Below are positions 12,532 through 22,780 of a DNA stretch of 64,000 bases, one piece after another. The translations under genes were made by a program, and so were the position numbers. Each line of letters opens with the position of its first letter. The first letter of the stretch is position 1. Location: NCBI GenBank assembly GCA_006937955.1, contig SSNP01000107.1, forward strand, positions 1,241,929-1,305,928. The letters are read 5' to 3'. This DNA comes from Pachypanchax playfairii. Lineage: Eukaryota > Chordata > Actinopteri > Cyprinodontiformes > Aplocheilidae. The notes beneath the pieces are model-generated. The model saw only the letters and a program-made list of their open reading frames with translations. It was not told where the DNA came from and searched no databases.

Positions 12532-12735
12532 CTAAATGCCAAACCAAACAATCAAACCAAACAGCAGTACAAGTGCATCAGTCAACCCTGGGAGCTCACT
12601 TACTATAATTTCATCTTCAATGACAACAGAAATGCTCTTGGGGCTGAAATGGGTCGTGTTGTTTGTGACCACAATAAGGAAACCCACAGGAGTGTCAGCA
12701 ATGTCTGGCTCATCTTCTTGCTGCAAAATATAAAC
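12532..12735 (-). pseudogene. Exon-like relic of an unidentified protein
   Basis: The minus strand has a short open frame preceded by a plausible splice acceptor (TTTATATTTTGCAG ending about 12728). It runs from QEDEPDIADTPVGFLIVV to EDEIIVSELPGLTDALVLL, then FGLIVWFGI and a stop. The pattern (a hydrophobic strand, a VVIEDEIIV strand, then a helix ending LLFGLI) resembles the C-terminal part of a large repeated fish protein family often annotated as SAM-domain-like. I recall that family only in outline, so the match is tentative. No neighbouring exon was found, and the frame ends early where the family usually continues with YAL and more residues. It is most likely a fragment of a duplicated gene or transposon-carried gene, not a working host gene. 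Confidence 0.35.
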
Positions 12736-13179
12736 AATCCAATTTCAAGGATAATTCCAGTAGCTACAAAGGTTTCAAGTCATTTACAATCTCAAAATAA
12801 TTTTTCTAATACAGGTGAAGTCTCATATTTGTTTTAAATACATAAACAGATGTGAATAAACAAACACACCGTTTGATCCTGTGGAAACATTAAGACAATC
12901 CACATTACTCCAGTCAACAAGAATGTCATCAAATGCTGCTTTTTTTGAACATACGTATATTGAATTTATTACACTCACAAATACAAATAGTTGCTTTTGA
13001 GTAAGAATTTGGTTATGAAGGAGTCAAGCGAGTGAATTTTATAGAACGTTTTATATGTACATCTCATATCTTTGAAACTCAAAGAAACTTGGTACTTCCA
13101 CTTGAACTTACAGGGAAAGATGTCAGGAGCCTGGGTTCATCCTGTGTTTTGGTTTTGTTTATTTTGACATTTTTCTACT
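12736..13179. other. Non-coding DNA, nothing recognised
   Basis: The spacer lies between the exon-like relic and the second copy of the 7.5-kb repeat family. No feature can be supported. Confidence 0.45.
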
Positions 13180-13753
13180 TTAAAGAGGCCCTTCCATTAA
13201 AAAAAAAATTCTGAGATTTCTTTTGAATATTTTAGCTCCACAGGTGTTCTTACCTTTATAGTGGGTGTGAAAACAGGTCAACAACTTCTCTTTAAGTTTT
13301 AATCTCTCAAACTACGCAGGTGGTGATAACACCTGAGTTCGAAAGGCCTGTACGTGTTTCGTCACAACTCCTTTGTTCGTTAGTATTCGGCAGCTCCTGC
13401 AGTTGAAACCATGCCTAGCAGCCTGCTGGCTAAAAGCTGTAGCATAAGACGTAGCAAACAGGAAGACACGACGTCTGATGTTACCATATGCAGCGGGGCA
13501 GAAAACAGTATGCCTTGCTCTCATAGGCTAGTTTGTTAGCCAATCTGAGTCCAGCTAATTTGAATAATGAATATGAACGAGCTGCTGACGAAGCAGCCCG
13601 ATGGAAGGAGCCAGAACCACAGAATTTAAATACAGACAGATTGAAAGGTCTGTTAATCAGTGTTTACTGACGTTTTTAGATATAAAATGTTTCACATTAC
13701 TGGTTAATACTTAAGAAATAACCACAAAGTCCCGTATGAAATGGCCTCTTTAA
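13180..13753. mobile_element. TTAA-flanked element, same family as the foldback copy at 7456
   Basis: TTAA occurs at 13180-13183 and 13750-13753. The left end reads AGAGGCCCTTCCATT and is followed by the same ~200 bp as the arm at 7460-7659. The middle also matches the centre of the 7.5-kb copy (for example CTGCTGGCTAAAAGCTGTAG and CTCATAGGCTAGTTTGTTAG). The right end is different: it ends AAATGGCCTCT before TTAA and contains TAGATATAAAATGTTTCA. This is the better model for the ancestral, asymmetric element. It is 566 bp between the TTAAs and has no coding capacity. Confidence 0.8.
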
Positions 13754-14498
13754 GTTTCTCCCAGCTTCTCTGTCCACTTCCCTCTGCTTGGTATTTTCCT
13801 CCTGTCTGTATTGCTGCAGGTCTCCAGGTGGTAGGCATCATGCGGATTAGTCTGGATCGGTTCTGCCAGCAGACACACCTGAGGCTCATCAACTCAATCA
13901 CATGCACTGTTCAAATACCAGGGCTCAGCAATCATTCGACGCCAGCCCGTTGAACCTTCTCGGTGACCTTGGCCACATTCTTCTTGTGTTTAGTATTGAA
14001 GGTTCTAGTTATAGTTTGTGTCATGCTGATGTTTGTTCCTTCTGCTCTGAGGGTTTATGCCTTTCTGGATTTTGCACCCACGCCACTTACCTCCAAGTTT
14101 GGATTCCTCGCACTGCTTCGTGTCTGCTGGAACCTCTTACAGTCTACCCATCATCACGCCGCTCTCTCATGCCCTGCCTGCTCTCAGTCTCACTCACCTG
14201 CCTCTGGACCTGCCTCTCCCTTTTGCCCCTTGGTTTTGCTCGCTCAGGCTCTACACCTTCCCATCTGTACATGGAAATCTGGATCATGTAAGCCCTCTCC
14301 TCAGTTTTAACAATATCCCCATTTCATTGTACTGGAACTAATCTCCCTCTCGTTCTGTTGCAGATTGCTCTGACAGTTCTCACAACCTCATTGTCTTTGT
14401 ACATGTATATAGTTCTCACCTTGTAAATAAACACCTTTTGATCGTATGTTGTTGTCTGGGTTTCAGCTCTTGGGTCTAGCCTTAATACGATCATGACA
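13754..14498 (+). mobile_element. Possible truncated LTR (3' part)
   Basis: The segment is pyrimidine-rich with many short direct phrases. It contains a polyadenylation signal AATAAA near 14428 and ends GATCATGACA at about 14498, the kind of terminus seen on fish Gypsy-type LTRs (ending in ACA). Several overlapping open frames (up to 129 codons, 13902-14341) are low-complexity and unlikely to be real. The expected TGT start is not seen, perhaps because the element at 13180-13753 adjoins it. No polyprotein or primer-binding site is visible. The assignment is tentative. Confidence 0.35.
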
Positions 14499-15509
14499 AA
14501 AGATCAATTATAAAAGATAATTTCACTTAAAATACAAACAGTCATAAACTAAAACTATTATTTTCCACATGAAAATGTTTTTATGGTTTCCTAATAATTT
14601 TACACTGGCTGCAAAGCCAGTTTTTAAAAGTGGAGCATTTGTTCCTCCCTTGGGTCTTCAACCAGCCCAAGTGCACCCCACGTGCCCTCATACACAAGAT
14701 CTTAATGTCTCCTCTGTTTTGATGTCAAACCAGCAGGATGTGTCATATTTGGACACCACAGACCAATGCTGCTGCAAGCCTGCCCCGCCCCTCTCCCCTT
14801 CTTATTTAGTCCAGCGCAGCCATTACCGAATCTGTGTTTGGAGTATGGAAAATGAAGAAACAAGGAGCACATGTGAATTATTCTGTTGTTGACTGTCAAA
14901 GTCAACAAGCAAATGTTTTTGGTCTCCCAACATCGGACCAAGCTATAAGGGACCAGTTGATTAAATTATTTTTAATGACGCTTGTACCAAAGGGTAATGT
15001 ATGGGATGTCCTTCGTGCCCCTGAACACGCCACAGGTCTGCATGTCAGTAGCTTTGAGTAGCTCAGAGACAAAGAGACAGGCAGACAGCAACCGAATGAC
15101 AGCCAGTGTCTGCGTTCAGGAAACCAAACCACATACCCATGTATAGGCATAAAAGCTTCAGAGTAAAGTGAAACCAGATAATTCTTGTACTCTGCCTGGT
15201 TTATTCCATCCTCACAAGAACATCACAAGTGTTCTGACCCAACACTCTGGAGCGCTATGAAAAGTGCAAGTTCTTGTAGTTCTTCACTTCCGAAGCATTT
15301 TACGCAAATAAACTCAGTAGCAATCTACCTTTTGTGCCTTATAGATAACTAAATTTCACAATTATGGTTACCATTTTGGGGGCTCTAACTCCTCAGCATG
15401 CAAAAATAAATGGTATTATCTTCAAAAACATGCATCTGCCTGGGAAATTTTGGTTGCTATTTTAAACAAATTTTCTTGCAAGAATTCGTGAGAGCGCGAG
15501 TGATTTAGA
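14499..15509. other. Non-coding DNA, nothing recognised
   Basis: The open frames here (up to 107 codons at 14569-14892) overlap in several frames and show no domain I can name. No transposon ends were found. Confidence 0.45.
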
Positions 15510-15517
15510 GCAACAAC

Positions 15518-17183
15518 TAGAGCTGGGCAGTATGGAAAAATTTTCATATCATGTTTTTTTTTTTCTAATTTATATTGGTTTACGGCATTTGACTGTATAT
15601 TTTTCATACAATGAACTTTACCCACAGTATCTTCTAATAAGTAAAGAATTACTGCTTTAGATTTGATTTAAAGCCATAGTGCGTAACTTCTGTAACTTCT
15701 GTCGCCCCCTAGCGGAATATTTGCATCATTACAACAATAAAGCTGGCGCTTCCATATGACGTAAGCCCAGCTGCCACCGCTTTATCTCTGCCGTTGTTAT
15801 TCCAACCGGTATCTGTCTTAATCAAGCTTCAAATTCAGTCTGTTTACTTTACCTGGCTCTATATTTGTTTCAATAAATATCATTTCATTGTTGAAAAAAT
15901 CAAGAGAAACCAGTAAAATATAAAAATACTAATAAAAAAACCTTCAGAGTTCAGGTTGGATTGTTTACAGGTTTGATTGTTCACTTTAATCTACATTTAA
16001 CAGTTTGGTGTTGAAATTTATTAGTCAGCTGTTGGGGCCACAATGATCTATTTGTCTTATTCAGTGAATTTTTTCAGTTTTGACACGATGCAGAATCCTG
16101 CAATCAGCTACACTGATCTGACTGACTGAAAAACCGTTACACTGGCAAACTGACAGACACAAACTGACAGACACAAACTGACACAGATAGAGACAGAATC
16201 AGCTGATCAGCTGGAACTTCGGCGCTCTGGGTTTCATCTGGTGTGCATTTTATATTTTGACAGTGTGTGCGGACCTGCGGACCACTTATGTGCACCCCTG
16301 AACATCAGCCAGATCTCTTCTCTCCACCGAGGAAAAGCGACGCCGATACAAATTCGCGTTTGCCTTCTCCTTCGGTCACTTTCCTTCTTAGCCAATAGTC
16401 CCTCTGCCGAACGTCCAGGAATTTTTTTTTTTTTTCGTGGTAGGATCCACTTCCCGATAAGTGTCTCTCGGCTGTTTATTTGGATTCTCCGCTATGTCGA
16501 CCTTCACGTTCTGCCGGCTGCTACGAGACACTGCGTTCTATTTCTTATTATTTTTCTTGTTGTGACATAAAAGACGTAATTTCATGTGCGACAGCGCGGG
16601 AATGTCGCAAGTCGACACGCAAAGTAAAAATTATATATATTGAAAAATACCATGAGATGTTTGAGGAGCCGATCGGCTTAATCTGCATTGTGTCATCTCC
16701 TCTGATAGTGGCTTGGCTGAAACAGACATCCACGGACATGTAAAAGTTACGCACTACAGCTTTAAATAGCCCATTTTACCGTCTTATGTGCATTAACATG
16801 CCTTTGTTGCACAGCCTGTTCAAAATATGATTACCAATAGGGGGCAGTAGTTAAGTTAATCTGTTAGTATTAGGCTCCTCCACCGGTTGTTTGGTCCACG
16901 TCCAACCTTTTGAAGCTGGAGAAATTCTGTTATTGGGTCAGTAACCTGTAAGTCGCCGTTACAGCCCCCGCCAGCAGCCATTCTTCATTCAAAACGTATT
17001 TTTCATGTGTTGTCCTGTCTTAGCTTGTACCACTAAAATCAGTCCCTGCAGAAACACATTCCCACTGAAACCGTTCTGGATGCTGTTTTAACTGTTCACC
17101 AGTATAGCGGTATGTGAAAATTTCATATCATAACCAAAATAGACACCAGTTTTTGGTATGAATCAGTATACCGCCCAGCCCTA
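15518..17183. mobile_element. Non-autonomous hAT element with a nested insertion
   Basis: The inverted ends are TAGAGCTGGGCAGTAT and TAGGGCTGGGCGGTATAC read inward. A perfect 8-bp duplication GCAACAAC lies on each side (15510-15517 and 17184-17191). The left arm continues with TTTTCATATCATG and the right arm with TTTTCATATCATAACC in inverted order. Once the nested TTAA element (15668-16765) is removed, the hAT copy is only about 570 bp and carries no transposase. The element must therefore have been moved by a transposase encoded elsewhere. Confidence 0.85.
15668..16765. mobile_element. TTAA-flanked element nested in a hAT element
   Basis: TTAA occurs at 15668-15671 and 16762-16765. The ends are AGCCATAGTGCGTAACTT and AGCTGTAGTGCGTAACTT, matching at 15 of 18 positions. 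The interior has short open frames (up to 109 codons, 16241-16570) and a T-run at about 16422-16435, but no domain I recognise. It is younger than the hAT element it sits in. Superfamily assignment (Kolobok-like) is inferred from TTAA and AG ends. Confidence 0.75.
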
Positions 17184-17191
17184 GCAACAAC

Positions 17192-17544
17192 TTCATATTT
17201 GTTTACTAAATGAGAACAAAGTTTTTAGGATTTTACCTTTTTATGCAATTTACACATGGTTCTAAACAATGTTCACTGTTGAAACAGTATTTTCTGGACT
17301 GGAATTCAAAGATTCTGACAGTATTAAATACAGGATGTAGCTGAATTTCAGTGAAAACAATGTTATTCCATTGATCTTGCAAGCTTAGCGAAGCGTGGCA
17401 CTGAATTTTGGTTTGTCTGTGAACAAGGATCATACAACCAAAGGTTTTCTATTAACTATTAAACACAAGATTTAGCTTTTTTATTGTTTAAATTCTGTGA
17501 AAACGAGACACTAAGCCTATGTATGTAATGACACAAATGCATAC
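17192..17544. other. Non-coding DNA between a hAT element and a LINE fragment
   Basis: No feature is recognised in this short A+T-rich stretch. Confidence 0.4.
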
Positions 17545-18330
17545 AAATCAATCAAATCAAATCAAAAATACTATATTAATCCCCGAAGGGAAATTAAGTG
17601 TTGTTGTAGCTCAGTTCTTTTTCAGGAAGCCATTATAGAAGGTTCTAGCTGTGGACAGGAAGGATCTCCTGTAGCGGTCTGTGCTGCAGCGGATTATGGA
17701 GAATCTTCTGGCTGAAGACACTCTGTTGTTGAGTGACTGTGTTCTGAAGAGGATGATGAGGGTTTTCCATCATGTTCTTCATCCTCCTTTGGACAATCAA
17801 CTCAAGAGACTCCAGTTCAGTCTCCAGGACAGAATCAGTCCTCCTTATCAATCTGTTCAGCCTCTTCATGTCACCTGCTCTGAAGCTCCACCCCAACAAT
17901 TGACTGCAGGTGTGAGCAGCTGACAAACTCCTCTTCTTTTGACGCTCCTCTTCAAATCTCTGTCTGCCTGTATTGTTGGAAAGCCAGGCAGAGACACGCT
18001 GGAGTCCAGGATATGTTCCTTTAGCCATGTCTCAGTAAAACACATGATGCTGCATTCCCAATACTCTGGCTGGGTCTTCAACAGAGTTTAAAGTTCATCC
18101 ATTTTGTTCGCAAAGAGATCTCACATTTGTCAATATGACTGATGGAAGTGAAGGTTTAAACTTCCTCTTTCTCTCTCTTCACCTTGTTCCTGCTCTGCAT
18201 CCACGTCTTCTTCTTTTTGAGCTCATCAGGGATCCAGAGTTTCAATTTGAGGATTATTTCAGCCTTAGAAATGTCAGTTAGCTGCTCTTTCTTGTAAAGA
18301 AAGTCTCTTGTTGCCATGGTTACACATCAT
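17545..18330 (-). pseudogene. Internally deleted non-LTR retrotransposon (CR1/Rex1-like)
   Basis: Reading the minus strand from about 18330 there is a diverged pre-endonuclease text including PSVILTNVRSL (about 18120-18150), then, in another frame, CSIMCFTETWL (about 18025-18055), SSVSLPGF and QADR. These are the N-terminal endonuclease landmarks of CR1/L2/Rex1-type LINEs. At about 17885 the text jumps to GDMKRLNRLIRR, SVLETELESLELIVQRRM, HPLQNTVTQQQSVFS and then the 3' end, which is the extreme C-terminus of such proteins. All of the reverse transcriptase core is missing, so the copy is an internal deletion. Several frameshifts separate the pieces. The 3' end (17545-17585) is a tail of repeated TTTGAT units. 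A second fragment of the same 3' end lies at 54337-54449. Confidence 0.7.
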
Positions 18331-21300
18331 AACAAGTGGCAAAAAAGTGACTAATCAAGCAAAAAACTCAATCAGCACAGCATCCAAATCAGAAGAAAAG
18401 TATTTAGAAAATACACACATGCACATTGCATGAAATGTACTATTTCCTGTCCACTTCCTGTCAGGCATATTTTTATTGAACTTTCATAGTGGTGTGACTG
18501 CTACCAGTTCAGATTCATAAATGCTCCAAACAATGTTGTTCCTGCAACCCTCCCCACTGGTCTCGGTGTCTGTGTTTAACATTTCAAGCCAGAATGCTTC
18601 ACTATTTTGGGACAATATCAGGCAAAGATGGCAACGAAGCTCTAAAGATGCACCATTCCAACAATCAGAGACTTGCCTGCAATTCAAACGGTAAGGTTGT
18701 GGTCTTATTGATCTATTGTGTATTGTGCTGCATAGTGGAACGGTGGGAGCCATGTTAGAAGTACTCAGAGCCTACGGTGTCATCCCCCCTCCTTCCTGCC
18801 ACCAATCAACACATCCCAGATTTGCATTATTGTAATGACCATCCGCTACAACCAAAATATCGCAAGTAGTCTCGTGAGACAATATTGTGTTTATAAAATA
18901 TGGTCACAAAAGGGGCTTTTTCTATTTTTTGGTCACTTGATTGTTTTTATGGCCTGGACAACCATTATAGAGCATGGGCATCCACGGTATGACTAAATAG
19001 TTACAATATAGGCTTGTACTGGTCCTATTTATGTACACAATGCGCGTGTTTGTTGTTTATATATCATTTATTTAACTTGTATATGTTATTTGATAATATT
19101 TGTACTATCATAATGAAATGCCATACTATGAATTAATATATCTGTGCATGTATTTGACTGTTTTAAATATGTAGCCTATTACTATTGTATGAAACCGTCT
19201 GTAGGGTTCAGGACTAACAAACATTAGCTTAACGGTCTACTTCAAACTTATTGTTTTTTAAAAATAAAATTTACAGTCACAGACAAAATGTTTAGCTAAC
19301 ATTAGCACAACAGTAACACACCAAATTGTTTTTTATTTATAAATAATGAAAATAAAAGCAAAGAAACACAGCACAAGTCTTTTTAATAGCAATATAAATA
19401 TTTGCATTGTTTTGACTTTTGTAACTTACCCAGAGTAAATGAAAAGTTTTCCTCCTTTATGTCATATATCTTCTCAGTCGCCAAATAGGATCCATTTTGA
19501 TTAATTTTGCATTTTGAGCCTGTAAAGCTTTGATGTCGATGACATCAGATGCTTTGTGCCTCAGTTCACTTAGAAGTCATAGTTTAGACGCAAACATTAA
19601 AAATGTATTCACATTAAATTTAAACAACTCTAATAGGAGCATATAAAAGTGTTCAGTTGACTCATTAGCTGGTTTTGAGTTCTGTGTACACTTTTCCTAT
19701 GAATTAATTGTACTGTCAGGCTTACAGTGTATGTTATAATATCACTATTTTTATATTTCCTCAACTTTGCTTTCATTCTTCTCCAATTTTAACCATCACC
19801 CAAGGTGACAGCTATTGCATACTATTGCCCCACCCCACCCAATAAGCATGTGAACTGAAAAAAGTGATAAGTGTGTTTTATGCAAGAAGATATAATACAA
19901 TGAACCTTTGAACCAACTGGTATTAATTTAAATCTCGGACATGATATTAGTGAGAGATTTTCAAAACCCTCTTTCCCAGGCAGTTATGGTGTCACACAAC
20001 AGCATGCATTACTAATAGTGGAAAGACAGAGATGAAGGGAAAGACAACAAAACCTAAACTACAGAATAATTAGACAGATCAGAGGAAGAGATCCTTTGTT
20101 AGAGGTCATGTGACTGATAAACGATGGGCTCGCCTGCGATGCATGTTAAGTGAGTATCGGTGTAATTATCCAGACTGCTGCATCCGTATAAAAGTGTGTA
20201 ATGTCACGGCCTTTCTTCCCCCATTCCCCTAAGGCGCTTCCTTGTCCTTCCTTGTCTGATGCTCCACAGACAAAGAGTGAAGGTCACTTGACCAGACGAA
20301 AAAAAAAGGTCAAGGGCGGGATGGTGGTTATGCTGCATGGATCAACCCACTGCCACTGAATGGTGAATTTAATTAAGACTGAGAGTGACATTTTCTTCTC
20401 CCATCTCTTATTTTCCCGCCTCCCAGTGTGCGAGGTTGGGATTATCAATTTTTCTGAAAGAACAAGCACTTCAATCAAATGAGGATAGAGCCCCCCCCGA
20501 GGGGATTAATGAAGGTTTATAGGCTTATATTCACTTTTGAGTGTCTTTTTTTTTAAGCAAAAACTTTTGGGAAAATTACTTGAGAGACATTCTCTTTTTA
20601 CCTAATCTTGGAGGTTGACAAGTTCATGTGAAGCGCAACGCTTTTAGAAATGCATGCAGCATCTTCATTAAAACATCAAAAAACTTCTTTGGGATCCAGG
20701 CAGCGGCTCATCCGAGGCAGACCTCCTTCGTCTAAATTGGGAGGAGCTGGTGCCGTGACAATCTGTGCTTGCTTTGCAGATTCTTTGGAGCCAATGGGGG
20801 ACCAAGTGCAATAAAAGGAGCCCTTCCTGAAGGTTTGGAGGTATGTTTCTGTGGGCGACACACTTGGAGATCAAGGGAGCGGGAGAACTAACTGGGCAGG
20901 CCTCGAGCCGCCTGGCTCTCTAGGGACTCTTTGCTTTAATCACAGTGCAGCCAAGCAAAGTGATCGTGAACTCTGCATGCCTTTGGTCCCCCCCTTGTCT
21001 TTATCTCCTCATTCTGCTTCTCTCAGTTTTCTCCCTGTGTCCTCTTGCTACAGCTCATCTCCTCCCACTCATATCTTTCACACCCTTCTTCTCCTCTCAT
21101 GGATTTTGTGATAAATTCCAAACGCTTTCGACAAGCATTTTTTTAATATTACCATCACAAAGTATACAATATTGCAGATATGTTAATTGTGTAAAAAATG
21201 CTCCTGTAAGCAAGTAAGGCATATGCAACAGCTCTAATTGAAGAGTGAATGTCCCACATCGCAGAGCCTCCAGAGGCAAGCTGTTCATAAAAGCCACGCT

Positions 21301-22733
21301 TGGAGCACTCATTACTAACATATGGTGTCAGGTAGCTTCACACTAAACTGTGCAATGTCATATAGAAGAAATAAAGGCTGAAATCTCTGCAGTTGACCAT
21401 TATGAGAACGTTCAAGTCTACACAGTGGAGGGTCTCAGACAAGCATGTCATTTAGTGCTTCTTTTTCGAAACACTATTTGCTGCAAAGTGCCAACCTGCA
21501 GGAGTATTGTGGATGGGTGAAAGCATGTTGTTTTCTTTAAAGGATAAAAAAAATGTAAAACACAATTCCTTCAGCGTGAAAGTCTCACCTGATTGGCTTC
21601 AACCCTGCTTTTTTCATCTCAAAGACACTCCTCTGACCCTTGATCATGCTCTCTACATCACAATGATACTAACACAGAAACTCAGGATTGTTCATGCTGT
21701 AGCTCTGCCCTGATTTTCTTGAACCTCTTCTCGATTCAGTGACACTCGAAGATCATACCATCTTAGCACAACACCAGTGCATGATGGGGTCAGATCCAAA
21801 ACACAAAATCAGCGTGGCCACTCTAACTTATGATTCCTAAAAACACTGTGCAGAGGCTCCACATCACAGATACATTGCCGTCATACTCTACCCAAGGACC
21901 CTGAAACACTACCACCACAGTGATAAATGACCCAAAACCACTGATCTACACTTAATGGTGAGCCTATTGCATTCTTTATACGTCCCTTAGAGGGGTTGTA
22001 ATCCAGTGTGAAGGGATCCTAAGACATTAAATGATGAATAAATATCTTAAATAAATATCTTCTGCTCATGGTGACCATCTAATTAATGACATGAAATTGT
22101 TCTAGATTTCTCCTTTTTTTAACCACAGTGTACAACACAACCCATTTTCAGTCCAGGTAGTATAGAACATGTGAGCTATAAACACTGGTAACTGCTATGT
22201 TAAAAACAGTTTCTAAGTGAACATGAAATCCCTTTTTATTAATAATGTTTTGGTTACATGGCTCAGACACAAGTTTTATGTACTGATACATGTTCTAAAA
22301 ATGTCCCTAAAATTGTATGCTTTTGAAATTAACTAGACTCAGAAATTGATACTGAACTCAAGATCCAAAACTGCAATTTTCCTTCTAAGCAGGACTCCCT
22401 GCTGCCATCACATTCCTGTCAAGTTTTCATTCTGACAGCATCTGATTCTCAGAATGCTTCTTGAGGTAAAACTGTACAGTGAGAGTAAGTAGAATGTACA
22501 TACTTTTAAAACAGCTTGAAAATGTTGAGTCAGAGTCCACACATCAACGATCTTATAATGTGATTTTATTATTTGCAGCAAGGAGGAATGAACTGTGGGG
22601 ATTTTTGTTTTACACTTACTGTAAAATGATGCAGAGTTGTAAAACTGTCAGTACGTCCTTATCATGTTGCTTGGAAGGCATCAAAAACAAACAACAGTTA
22701 AGCTTCATCTCTGTTTCGAGACTCATTTCCCCT
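18331..22733. other. Long non-coding stretch, nothing recognised
   Basis: A+T-rich DNA with short overlapping frames only. Parts of 20600-20950 are less A+T-rich and have a texture like conserved non-coding DNA, but this cannot be judged without other genomes. A C-run occurs near 20490. The sequence at 18480-18830 has the look of an old mobile element but no ends or domains could be assigned. Confidence 0.5.
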
Positions 22734-22738
22734 CCTGT

Positions 22739-22779
<41 letters not shown>
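22734..22779. repeat. (GT)n microsatellite
   Basis: An almost pure GT run of about 45 bases with one TTT interruption. It causes spurious valine-cysteine and histidine-threonine open frames on the two strands. Confidence 0.95.

Positions 22780-22780
<1 letters not shown>

Noticed and set aside
13902..14341. Three overlapping open frames of 94-129 codons
   Set aside because: They overlap in different frames and reflect pyrimidine-rich, stop-poor sequence of a possible LTR.
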